From contig NC_134137.1 in the NCBI RefSeq assembly GCF_033958435.1, positions 172,311,501-172,375,500 of the forward strand: a DNA stretch of 64,000 nucleotides, written 5' to 3'. The DNA is from Carettochelys insculpta. Its lineage: Eukaryota > Chordata > Testudines > Carettochelyidae. Below, piece after piece: positions 11,266 through 21,454 of this stretch; positions within the stretch are counted from its first letter, which is position 1; every line of letters begins with the position of its first letter. Under the pieces are notes generated by a model. The model was not told where the DNA came from. It saw only the letters and a program-made list of their open reading frames with translations, and searched no databases. The translations under genes were made by a program, and so were the position numbers.

Positions 11266-13249
11266 CTAATTTATTCTAGCACAGAGCAGTTCAAGTACAA
11301 TTTTTATGGCCCACAAATACTCTTCAAAAGGTCAGTTCTATAATAGAGATATTTTGCGTAGGTTACGATATGCATGACAGGCTTTGCAATCCTAGTGTTA
11401 TGTATAAAAAAAAGAACAATAACATGAGCATTACCCCTCCATCAGTAAAACGAGGCTCTCAGTCCTGCATAACCAGAGATGCATTGGATACACGTGAGGT
11501 AGCTTGGTGCTATATGACATGTCAGTCAGACTCAGGCCTTCAGTTGAGCTGAATCAAGTGCATGGGTATAGCATTCCCTATCTACTGGTAACCGTGGAGG
11601 GTGGGTGCACCTTCTGTTTAGGGAGGCAGTAGCGCACCAGCCTGCCTCTTGTTCCAATGGTCATGCCCGAGTCGCACCCCTGTCCACTGTCTCTCTCTTT
11701 CTCCTCTCGGTACTTACCCCCTCCAGACAAATCTCTGAGCCCAAGCAAAGGCTATTTGGGTGGGACGAAAAAGAAGAAAACTCCAACGCTCTTTCTAAAG
11801 AAAACGGAGAATGTTTTCCAGTGTGTGCGAGATGGTGTTTGGGACGACTGGATATGCAGAAGATACCTAATTAAAAGCACTGAATTTGGGAACAAAAAAT
11901 GGCAGTCGGATGTCTCCCTGGATATCTGAGACCTGTGGCCATTAATAAACCCCAGCTCTGCTTTCAAACACCAAGCCATGCGTCTTCCCTTAAATAGTAA
12001 ATCCTCCGGTTACATGGGGGTTGTATTCCTGCAATCCCCACATAACTCACATTTTTGCACAAGTTGAGGGGTTCCCTTCTCTCCGTCACGTACAGGACCT
12101 GGAACACTGACCGGGAAATCGCTCCTGTCAGAGGTGTAAGAGTCAGGTTGCCGCCACTGACAGGAGCAGTTTCCCATTCCTGTCAGGGGCAGCAGTTGTG
12201 TTGGTTGCGCATATCTCCAGGGTTACCTAATTTTACTCTCCATTTCCCTTATCTGTAAAAAGAATGAGTCTCTTTGAAGGGACTCGTACGTCATTGCTGA
12301 ACAGGGTGCGCATGCAGGAGCGTTGTATTTGTGGCACAGTAGAGCTCATAGAAGAAACATCCAACTGTGAGTTCAACGATTTCAAAGTGGGACTGTGGGA
12401 AGAGTGTCTGGGGAGGAGAAGAGAACCCAGAGCATTGGGCTTTGCAGCAGCTGGGCTGGGAGAAGGAAACCAAACCCACCCCCACCCCCCACACTAGCAA
12501 GTGAGGGGACTGGGGAGAGGTTGGGCAGGGAGAAGGCAAGGGGAGCGCTCAGCAGAATCTGGGCTGGGGCAATTGAGGGCAGTCCAGCCGGGGAGGGAGG
12601 GGAGATGGAACTCCGCAGAGGCCAACAAGGCAGGCTCAACGCAGCAGGATAGAGAACTCTCCGGAGCCAGCTGAGCAGGGAGAGGGCAAAGGGGGAGAGG
12701 ACAGCAAGGAGGAATCCGCTTTGCCCACCCGGGGCTGAGGTGCAGGGAGGAGGAGGAGACGGGGTGAGGCTTCAAGCAGGGAGTCAGGGAGAAACCGGTC
12801 AGCAAACAGCAGCAGGACAGCGAGCTGAGTGGGGTGGTCTCTTGAGAGCAGGGCTGGCCCCCCTTTTGGAGAAGGAGCGTTGAACAAACCTGAACCTGAA
12901 GGCCGTGGGGGTGGGGGTGGGAGGGAGGGAGGCCTGCGGGACTGTAAGTCAAGCCCTGCGTAAGTTTCATGCAGGTTCAGGGGGCAAGCAGCTGAGGAGG
13001 CTGCCTGCTGCGTTGCCTTCCCAAACGCCCTGCCCCATCTATAAGAAACACATTCCACGGCACCACCTCAGAGAGAGGAGTGATAGCGCCAGCACAGGCC
13101 CGGTGTTCCCCTGCACGTCGGTGGCTTCTGTGTGGGAAGGCAGAGCCTTCCCCTGCCTGACTGAGGAGCCACCCATGCTAGTAACTGAGTAACAGCACAG
13201 TCAGAGATTCACAATTTGCAACCCGCAGAATGAACATCCGACAGGAAAA
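11266..13249. other. Unassigned stretch; G/purine-rich block at 12400-12960
   Basis: About 12400-12960 is G- and A-rich on the plus strand (gggagaggaca-like units) and gives proline/serine-rich shadow frames on the minus strand. These look compositional, not coding. Between 12005 and 12230 the 'ccggttacatgggggttgta' segment may be another degraded transposon. No gene was found. Confidence 0.35.
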
Positions 13250-13537
13250 GCAAGGGACTCTTGTGGTAAACGGAGTGTTCGCATGACATGGGGGGGGAGA
13301 ATTTCTACTCCTTGAAAGCGATGGAAAGCTGCTATGTCTTGTGTATCTACAAACTGTTGCTGTGGTGAAAGAATATAATATTAGGCAGCATTATGAGACA
13401 ATGCGCAGCACACAGTATCCTCAGTATGTAGGGAAATCATGGACGGATATTTTGATGGACCTAAAAAGCTATCAGGAACAAAAGGAAGCGGTGTTTAAGT
13501 GTGGAAAGCCTCACACTGCAAGCCTTACATCTTATGA

Positions 13538-13741
13538 ATAGTAACAGAGGTAGCTGTGTTAGTCTGTATTCTAATACAAGAAAACAGCAGTCATGTAGCA
13601 CTTTAAAGACTAACAAAATGATTTATGAGGTAATGAGCTTTCCTGGGACAGATCCACTTTGAAGTGGGTCTGTCCCACGAAAGCTCATCACTTCATAAAT
13701 CATGTTGTTGGTCTTTATAGTGCCACATGACTGCTGGTTTG
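13538..13741. mobile_element. PLE-derived fold-back inside the hAT relic
   Basis: The left part is the PLE 3' terminus (GTAACAGAGGTAGCTGTGTT, then AGCACTTTAAAGACTAACAA). After a turn near 13660 the same segment runs back (GAAGTGGGTCTGTCCCACGA ... GTGCCACATGACTGCTGGTT). The arms are about 75 bp. It has the same design as the 9487-9680 fold-back but belongs to the GTGGGTCTGTCCCAC subfamily. Confidence 0.85.
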
Positions 13742-13797
13742 CTTTGCATCGTATGAAGTTGCTTTGATGCTTGTGAAAAAAAAGAATAAGTTATTTT

Positions 13798-14045
13798 GGC
13801 TACATTTAGACAGCAGTTGTATCTTGAAATAACGTATGAAATTTTTGCAATGTAAATTGCATGAATTATTTCAAAATAAGGGCTTATTTCAAAGGTTCTG
13901 TTGCCCCTCGCACAACGACGGGTAGCAGAACTGGAATACCAGACTTGAAATAGCGCTCCTATTTTGAGCATGGGGAAAAGCCACAGAGTTCCTATTTTGG
14001 GATACAAAAGTATCCCGAAACAGCAACCACAGTCTAAATGTTGCC
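13798..14045. mobile_element. Harbinger-like MITE inside the hAT relic
   Basis: Ends GGCTACATTTAGACAGCAGT and CACAGTCTAAATGTTGCC are inverted repeats. hAT coding pieces lie on both sides, which fixes its boundaries. The flanking 3-bp sites (TTT and TTA) differ at one base. Confidence 0.7.
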
Positions 14046-15221
14046 TTAGAGATGGAGAATTGATAAAGAAATGTGCAGTGAAGGTGGCACAAGCGTTTGA
14101 GGAGGATAAAGTGGCCAGAAAATTTTAAAGTGTGTCTTTGTCTCAGATGGTTGCATGAAGGGTAAGTGAACTTAATGAGCATGTTTCTTTCAAACTGAAA
14201 GGTATAATGAAGGAATGTAAATACTTTCCAAGGGCTTTGGCTGAAAGCAGAGACATCAGTGACATAAGCCACATGCTCATATTCACATGTACTGTAAATG
14301 AGGATTTTGTGGTACATGAAGAGCTAATCAGAATGCAACCCTGGGACGGTAATTCAAAACATTCACGCATTTGTGCAGCTGTTGATTCTGCTGTTGGTGA
14401 ATATGGAGGGTTTCAAAAGTATTTCTCTATTGTAACTGGCGGCACAAGAGCCATGGCTGGTAGTGAAGTGTTGTTAGTTGGTTTGCTGAAGGAAAATGGA
14501 GTGGATTGAATCACACTACAATGCATTATTCACCAACAGGTGTTATGTGGCAAGATCTTATAGATGAGTGATGTCATGCACAGTGTTGTAAGCGTATTGA
14601 ACTCAGTTAGAAGCAGCAACATGTTTCAGAAACATAGGAAATTCATCTCTTTCCTTGAAGAACTGAATGCAGAATTTAGTGACCTACCATTGCACTCAAA
14701 TATCAGGTGGCTGAGTGCTCGGAAGAGTCTTCAGCCTTTCTCTGCTCTTTGGAAAGAGATCCTTTTCTTTCTTCAAACTGAGCAACTTGGCAACACACGT
14801 GAATATCAAAATCAAATGCAAGATGAAGATTTTGTTTCCTCCGTAGCAGACTTGGCAACTCGCTTGGATGTACTGAACCTGAGCTTACAAGGTAGTCAAC
14901 AGAATGTTTCCCAGCTCATTGAACACATTGAAGCTTTCCACAAGAAGCTTCAGCTGTTCAGCGTGTGTTTATGGAAGAATGATCTTGCATACTTTTGCTT
15001 CTTGCCATGAACTGATAGCAGATGACATCGTGGCAGATTTTTCAAGCTTTGCAGAAAAAATTGAAACTCTGTCTGGTGAGTTGGACAAGAATTTTTCAGA
15101 CTTTGACAAATCGAAGCCCATTCTCCATTATTTAATAATCCGAGGGAAGCTACAGTGGAGATAAAGTCACCAGCTCTTCGGTTTGAATTGTGTGAACTGT
15201 TACTGTTGCTACTGTTGAATA

Positions 15222-15325
15222 GTAACAGTGAGGTAGCCATATTAGTCTGTAAAGACTAACAAAATAATTTATTAGGTGATGAGTTTTCTTGGGGCAGACC
15301 CACTTCTTCAGAGCTGGAGACAGTG
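15222..15325 (-). mobile_element. PLE 3'-end fragment
   Basis: It reads TAGTAACAGTGAGGTAGCCA, then AAGACTAACAAAATAATTTA, then GGGCAGACCCACTTCTTCAG, the PLE terminus on the minus strand. The roughly 40 bp that normally separate the terminus and the 'aagactaac' block are deleted. Confidence 0.8.
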
Positions 15326-15952
15326 CTGTTTTTCTATTTGTATTCATTCCATATAGTTATCAGATTTTTTTTCATGCATTTTTCATGGATCTTTGGAGGA
15401 AATAAATTTATATATTCCCCCACTCCCATCCCTTACCCTGCCAAAAATGGTATTAATAAAATTATTCATTGCATAAGAAAGCTGCTCTGTTACAGCCCTA
15501 TGATATCCACAAAAAGTATTAGTGGCAAATCTTTCAGGCTTCATAAGGTAAGAATCTTTACATACCATTACCATCATCTAGTCTTACAAGGTCTTACAAA
15601 ATAAAATTCTTATGTTTGGCCTGCAACCTTTAGATCTTGTGTCCGTGTGGCCCGCAATGTTGTCTTAGTCTGCTCTGGAAGGAGAGGGGATGGCTCATTC
15701 ACCTGGGCTGCCTAGGTTCCTGAGCTGCCATCCCTCCTTCAAGAGCAGAGAGTCACTTCTGGGGAATTGTTGTTTTGTACTTGAGTGGTCCAAAACTCAG
15801 CTGAAAATGGCTTTAAACCCAAATAATAGCTTTTGTGGAACCCAGGGCAATTTAGGTTAAAAGTTAGTATAATGAAGGGCCTTAGTTATATGCGGTAGGC
15901 CCTGATCCTGCACCAGGATCCATTCAGACAGATTTCCCCTCGCTCAGCCTAT
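15326..15952. other. Unassigned non-coding stretch
   Basis: No gene or repeat recognised. Confidence 0.4.
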
Positions 15953-16359
15953 GGTTACACTAGCAAGTTTTGCCAGCAAAATCCCAGTTTTGTCAACAAA
16001 ACTCGTGGCACGTGCACACACAAAATGCATTTTGTTGACAGAATCTGTACAATATACAGCACTTTTGCCGGCAGTGTTCTGCCTCAAAGCTTTGAGGCAG
16101 AACGCTGCTGTCGACAGACTCTATCAACAAAAAGCTGTGCGGCCACTCTTGAGGGGACCTTCTTTCCACAGACAGGGCATCCACAACAGTGGGCAGCCCC
16201 GTGCCTGTTTTGTCAAGAGCCCAGGAGCTTTCTCCACAGAGCTGAGCGCTCTCCCAATGAGCTTGTGTGTGTGGCTGCACTCTGTCGACAGAAGTTTTAT
16301 TGGGAAAACTCTCCCAACAGTGAGCTCTGTTGACAGAGCACTGTAGTGTAACTGTAGCC
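15953..16359. mobile_element. Harbinger-like MITE with TTGTCGACAGA motifs
   Basis: It begins GGTTACACTAGCAAGTTTTG and ends GTAGTGTAACTGTAGCC. Repeated tttgttgacaga/ctgtcgacag motifs relate it to the 17.1-21.1 kb Harbinger subfamily. It is non-coding; the overlapping frames on both strands reflect its symmetric composition. Confidence 0.7.
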
Positions 16360-17132
16360 ATACAGAGACTAGCACTCTTACAGATTCAGCTGTCCACAAC
16401 TGTTAATCCAGTAACAGGATCGCAGTCTTCAGATGTAAGCCTCCTGGGTCCAGATCTGTCTTTTCTTTTTCATTCCAGTGCCAGGCACATTGACCTCACA
16501 GTAAATGTAAAAAATAATAATCCTGCACATTAATGCCACGGTTGCTTTTGTAACGCTGGCTAGCAGGATGCCTTCAGGGTATTTTTCATATCCTTTACAA
16601 TAATTCTTTGGTCAGTGTTCTGAACATCATAATAATTCTTCTGACAGCTGAAAATAAACAAAATCTGTTATCCATTTCTTTCCTTGAATGCACTGGTTTA
16701 TTTGTAAGTGCTGGCTTATTCCCTCCGCTGTGCATTGCCCCCAAAATTTATTGAAGCAAATTTAATGAGGATGAAAGGTGCCATAATGCCATTTTAGGAA
16801 TCCTCTGTTTACCCAGAGACTGGGTCAAGGGACAGTGCAAGTTTTCCTACATTCATCTTCCCTTCGTACTTTTCCCTGGGCAAGAAGGAAGGCAGAAGAG
16901 AGTGTAACTCACTCTCCCTGACCATTTGTGGTAGATCACAGCTAGAGGAAAGACGTGTGATAGCTAGCACGTTGTACAGTCCTAACATAGATGGGCAACA
17001 GATGTGCTAATTCTACCTCAGTTTAGCTAGTTCAGGGGAACTGCAGGCAATCAGCTCATTGGAGGTAAAATTACAACTTGCCCTGTCTACGCTTAGAAGG
17101 CTTTTTCCAGTATAGTTATAGCTGTACACTAT
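16360..17132. other. Unassigned non-coding stretch
   Basis: No gene or repeat recognised. Confidence 0.4.
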
Positions 17133-17628
17133 GGCTAGGTCTACACAGGCTTTTTCTGGCAAAACCAAGCTTTTGTGCAGGGTGTCTACATGCAAAATGA
17201 GCTTTGTCAGCAGTTTGTCAGCAAAACATGGCACGTCTACTGGCAGCATGATACCCCTCCCTGCTCAGGTATAACACCTCTCTCTACAGTGGGTCTGTCA
17301 AAAAAACAGCTTGGTAGATGCTCCATGGGCCCTTTTGTCAACAGAGCGGTCCTCCATGGCACTGGCCAGCTGGAGCTGGGAGGCGGCCTGCCCACTGCAA
17401 TCATAGCTCTATGGTCTGTGCCTCTGGACACTTTTAAAGGCACAGGAAGCCCCAGAATCCCTGTGCAGGAAGGGGGAGGCATGTCTGCAGAGTGCCAGCA
17501 CCACACCCCAGCAGCCACTGCCTACAAACAAAAACATGTCCCAAGCTGCCTGAGACCCGCTCCCCAGCCCCTCACAAGACACTGGTGAGGGGTCTCAGGC
17601 ATCACCCTGGTGCACCAGAAAGCAGGCC

Positions 17629-19070
17629 CTCTCCTGGTCTGGCTTCAAGCTCCAGAACCTGCTGTCCCTACTGGGTGATGAACTGGTCCTGCTGGACCCC
17701 ACCCCAAAGCACCACAATGCCCCGGGCTACGCCCGCCTCGCTGAAGCTCTGTCAGACCACGGCCACCCTGCCCACATCCTGGAGCAGGCGCAGGCCAAGG
17801 TGAGTGAGCTCCGCCAGGGCTACATGCATGCCTGGGATGCACGGCAGAGGTGAGGGATGGCCCCTGCCCCAATTATGAGGAGCTGGATCACCTCCACGGG
17901 GGCGATGACGGTGCACCCAGGCAGGAGACAGTGGACGTCATGGAGGAGGCCTCCCCAATGCAGGTGGTGCCCCAGGACCCAGGAACTCCACCGGACCCAT
18001 CCCAGGACTTGCCCTTGGACTCTGAATCCAGCCTGGGGACCCTAACTATCACCCTGGAGTTGGGCCCCTCCAGTGACAAGACTTGGTACAGGCTTCTCCA
18101 GGCCTGTTTGTGGGACATCCAGTAAGTACCCCACAGTCACACACCCCTGCGCTGGCGGTGGGTAGGCAGGGCATGCCACAGGCCTCACCAGGACGGCTCA
18201 GCCAGGAACCCACGTCATGCCCCAGTGACCATGGCAGCACATCCCACCCGGACCCAGCAGGCAGCCCCAGGCACAAGGGCTGGCCTGTTGTCAGCCACAC
18301 AGGGGGCTGCATGAACAGCCTTCCCCTGCCATGCCTGGGAACGGACGAGCCACGTACATCACCAGGAAGTGCAGTTCTCCACTCATAGGCTTGCCCACCG
18401 GCGACAGGCAGCACCCACCCTTATGGACATGCATGTGGGTGGGCCCCAGGGAGGGCCAGGTTGTGCCAGGCTCTTCCACCATCCAAGCAAGGGCTTCTCC
18501 GTTGCTGCCCCCTCCCCTGAACCACTAGTCTGTCAGGCTGAGTGGGGCTGCCATCAGGCCAGTCCTTGTGACACGACAGGGCCCGCTGTGCATGGGGCAT
18601 GGGCATGCACACCCAGGACAGCCCCGTCTCATGGCCTGGGGGTGGGGGGCTGCTACTTGTGGGGGGTGGGGGTGGGGCCTCGGGGGCTGTGCTGTGGAAG
18701 GACTCACCATCCCCCTCCCTCCTTACAGCTGCACTGTCTGAGGCCAGACCAGCCCCCCTGTGCAGCCCGGCAGCCCCAGGGAGGAGCTGGAGCTGGTGGA
18801 ACCAGGTGTGGTGCCCCCAAGAGCTGGCACCCCACCCCCACCTCAGCCTCCTCACAGCCAGAGGGGCCATTGCTGCCCCGACGACGACAGCCTTTGGGCC
18901 TACACAGTCACCCTCCGGCGGCAAAATGACGTTGTGGAGTAGTGTCTGCGGCAGGAAGAGGAGCGGCAGCGGGCACAGGCCTCAGACCAGCGGCTGCTCC
19001 AGGTGGAGCGCCTCCTGGACATCCTAGAGGCCTGGGTGGCCCAGGTCACCATTCCCATGGCTCTCGCCAC
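17629..19070 (+). pseudogene. Myb/SANT-like Harbinger accessory protein, decayed
   Basis: At about 17715-17853 a plus-strand frame reads ARLAEALSDHGHPAHI...KVSELRQGYMHAWDARQR and then stops. This corresponds closely to the second half of the Myb/SANT-like domain of the younger element (RLAEGLATRGHPARTP...KVKELRQGYARARDA). At about 18870-19065 a second piece, LRRQNDVVE, stop, LRQEEERQRAQASDQRLLQV, matches the coiled-coil exon. The first tryptophan helix is poorly preserved. The protein would have bound the element's ends and escorted the transposase. Stops and a missing exon junction show it is dead. Confidence 0.75.
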
Positions 19071-19739
19071 TCCCCTTCCCCCTGCCATTGCACCCCCTTC
19101 CACCCCACCCCTCCTGCCCCTGCTCCCCCGACTCCATGCCCCAAGTGTTGCTGCAGGCCCTGCAGTGGGCAATGGCCATGGCCAGCACTCCTGCCCCCAC
19201 AGGCACCTCCTGCCCTCCTTGCCCCCCCCCCAAGCCCACCCTGCTCCCCCTGCTGAGCCCAAACCCACCAAACCCCTCCCACCACTGCACCTCCCCATGA
19301 TCCCAGCACCAGTCGGGACCCCGAACCCGGGACAGGAGGGGATTCTGCAGCCAACATGGCTCACGGCTCTCTACCCCCTCCCTGGAGTAATACCCCCGCC
19401 CAGCTGAGCTGCTTCTCACACCCTGTCCCAAGCTCCCCTCCCCCCAACTGTAGACAGACATGCAAGTTGCATATTGTAAATAGTTCTGTCTCAAAAGTTT
19501 ATTTTTTTACACAGCTCTATTTTGTTGAGTAAAAGGGTCGTTTTAAGCACCAGCCTGCATCCCTCCTTGGGGAGGTGGGCAAAGGGAGGGGTGGTGATAG
19601 GGAATGGGGAGGGCTGCAGGCCCAGGGCGCTCCCTGGGGTGCCCTGGGGAGGGTCATTGGGGGCCATGTGAAGCTCTCCCACAGGGCCTCCCAGATGCAC
19701 ACCCCCTTCCTGCGCAATCCTGGAGGAAGTCCTGCCCTT

Positions 19740-20786
19740 TCAGCTCCACCAGGTCATGGAAGGTTCAACAGAGGCAGCCACAATATGGGGGACATTCTGC
19801 TCCCCCACGTCCAGCTGGCTCAGGAAGGTGCACTCACATTGGCTCCATGCCTGGCTGAGGTGGATATTGAACAGTTCCTGGGTGGGGTCCAGGTGCCTGG
19901 TGTATGGCCTCATCAGCCCTGGCATAAGTGGGTTGGCCGCATCCCCCACCATGCACAAAGGCATCTGTGTGTCCCCAACAGCCAGCTCCTGGCAGGGGAC
20001 ACAAGTTCCCGCCTTCATCCTCTGGAACAGGATGGAGCTCCTGAACACCCTGGCATTGTGGGTCTGGCCCAACCATCCAACATGCGTGTCCAGGCATTGT
20101 CTAGGATGGTCCACCAGGGCCTGCATGACCATGGAGTGAAAGCCCTTCCTATTAATGTGGCATGTGGTGCTGTGTTCTGTGTCCCAGATGGTGATGTGTG
20201 TCCCATCCAGCGCCCTGAAAAAACTGGAGAAACTGAGGGCATCGAAGCCAGCCAGGAGGGCATTCACGTCAGTGGTGTGGACAAGCATCCAGAGCAGGAT
20301 CATGTTGGTGGCCCCCACCACCTATGAAGAGAGGAGACCAGACACACCCATGAGAGACTAGGGAGATAGGGCCCCTGGGCCCCAGTGAGCTCCACAGTCC
20401 CCTCCCATCTTCCCATTTCCCCCTCTCCCCCTGTTGGGGGTGGCCAGCTTCCACCAGGCAACAGCAACCTGCTTCTTGAGGGGGATGGCGGGCTGCATGC
20501 TGGTGTCCTGTCGTTGGAGGGCAGGGGCAAGCCAGGTGAGCAACTCGAGAAAGGTCTCCTTGCACACCTGGAAGTTCTGTGTCCACAGGAGGTCTTCCCC
20601 TTGCCCTGCACCCACGGGGTGATGGTGGGCGGGGCACTGAGGCACCCTGGGCATGCTCCATGGGCTGCCTATTGGGGTCATCCCCCCACATTCAGTGAAA
20701 CACACCCATTGGGACCAGCGGCAGGGCCAGCAGCAGCTGAGCCTCAGTTCAATGCAAGCCCAGGGGCTCCTCTGGCATGGTAACAA
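19740..20786 (-). pseudogene. PIF/Harbinger DDE transposase, decayed
   Basis: Minus-strand frames carry the exon 1 region (LWTQNFQVCKETFLELL, then LKKQVAVAWWKLATP; about 20600-20430) and a long exon 2 region of 193 codons (20321-19740). Exon 2 has RALDGTHITIWD (first Asp), GWLGQTHNARVFRSS (the expected Asp is Asn here), MVGDAANPL and, in place of the normal ERTFGHLK block, QCECTFLSQL. The second catalytic Asp and probably the Glu are therefore altered. The enzyme family cuts and pastes with a DDE active site. This copy cannot be active, although exon 2 stays open over nearly 600 bp. Confidence 0.85.
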
Positions 20787-21197
20787 TCTGGGAAGAAATG
20801 CTTCTCACATAAATGGCAAGGGAATCCTGCAAGGGCTTTGCTTTCCCTCAACGAAGTTTGCAAGCCTCAGCATGGACAGGAAGCGTGGGTCTGGGGGGGC
20901 CTTTAAGGGTACAGGGGGCCAGTGGTCCAGGAAGGTCTTGCCCTCCATGTGAGCCTCTCTTCTGGGGTTTTGGGGCTGGTTCTTTCGACAGAGCAGCCAG
21001 AGCATGTAGCCACATTCTGTCAATAGAGCGGATCAAAAGAGCAATTCGCTTTTATGTTGAGACACAATCTGTTGACAGAAATTTTGCCAGGGAATCCCTT
21101 GTGACAGTGATCTCGACAGATATAGGCTTCTTATGTAGACGTAGCCTATGGCTTATAATATTAGCTATTAAGTTGTAGAAAGATCCTTTTTTTCTTA

Positions 21198-21454
21198 GAC
21201 GGTGTCTACACTGCCATGTTTGTTGATCAAGGACGTGATAAAACACACCCCCAACTGACATAAGATTCACGAGCAAAAGTTTTGGGGTGGATGTTGGCAG
21301 GAAAGGTTCTCTCATCTACACAATTAATGCCATTTGCTGGAGGTGGCTTAATTAGACTGGCAAGAGAGCTCTCTAACTGGCAAACGGCAGCTATGCAGGA
21401 GACCTTATAGTGGTACAGTTGTGCCGCTCCAAGGACCATAGCGTAGATACAGCC
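21198..21454. mobile_element. Harbinger-like MITE
   Basis: Ends GGTGTCTACACTGCC and GCGTAGATACAGCCC are inverted. About 255 bp, non-coding, lying about 50 bp beyond the full Harbinger copy. Confidence 0.6.

Larger units (their letters stand above)
13250..15165 (+). pseudogene. hAT transposase relic, GTF2IRD2/ZBED-like, with two later insertions
   Basis: Pieces in order match the domain order of the hAT lineage that also gave rise to host proteins such as GTF2IRD2 and ZBED5. First, an N-terminal segment TVAVVKEYNIRQHYET...QYPQYVGKSW (13340-13535) with part of the BED-like/zinc region. Then GELIKKCAVKVAQAFEED (about 14050-14105). Then VNEDFVVHEELIRMQP and GGFQKYFSIVTGGTRAMAG (14290-14465). Then FISFLEELNAEFSDLPLHSN with IRWLSARKSLQPF (14640-14745), and DLATRLDVLNLSLQGSQQN with AFHKKLQLF (14850-14960). 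Several stops and frame changes break it. A PLE fold-back (13538-13741) and a MITE (13798-14045) sit between the first and second pieces, so both are younger. A domesticated host gene is unlikely given the breaks. Confidence 0.85.
17133..21146 (+). mobile_element. Old full-length PIF/Harbinger element (4.0 kb), both genes decayed
   Basis: The left end GGCTAGGTCTACACAGGC and the right end ATGTAGACGTAGCC are inverted. The TAT at 17130-17132 and 21147-21149 is the target duplication. Inside are remnants of a plus-strand Myb/SANT-like gene and a minus-strand DDE transposase in the same convergent order as in the 58.6-62.7 kb element. Internal 'cttttgtcaacagagcggt' motifs link it to a distinct subfamily from the CGAA-rich copies. 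Confidence 0.85.

Noticed and set aside
12494..12970. 158-codon Ser/Pro/Leu-rich minus-strand frame
   Set aside because: Overlapping open frames in several phases come from purine-rich composition; no family motif or splice context.
18421..19494. Several long frames on both strands
   Set aside because: They are shadows in the GC-rich, low-complexity middle of the old Harbinger; only the SANT and coiled-coil frames match its partner element.
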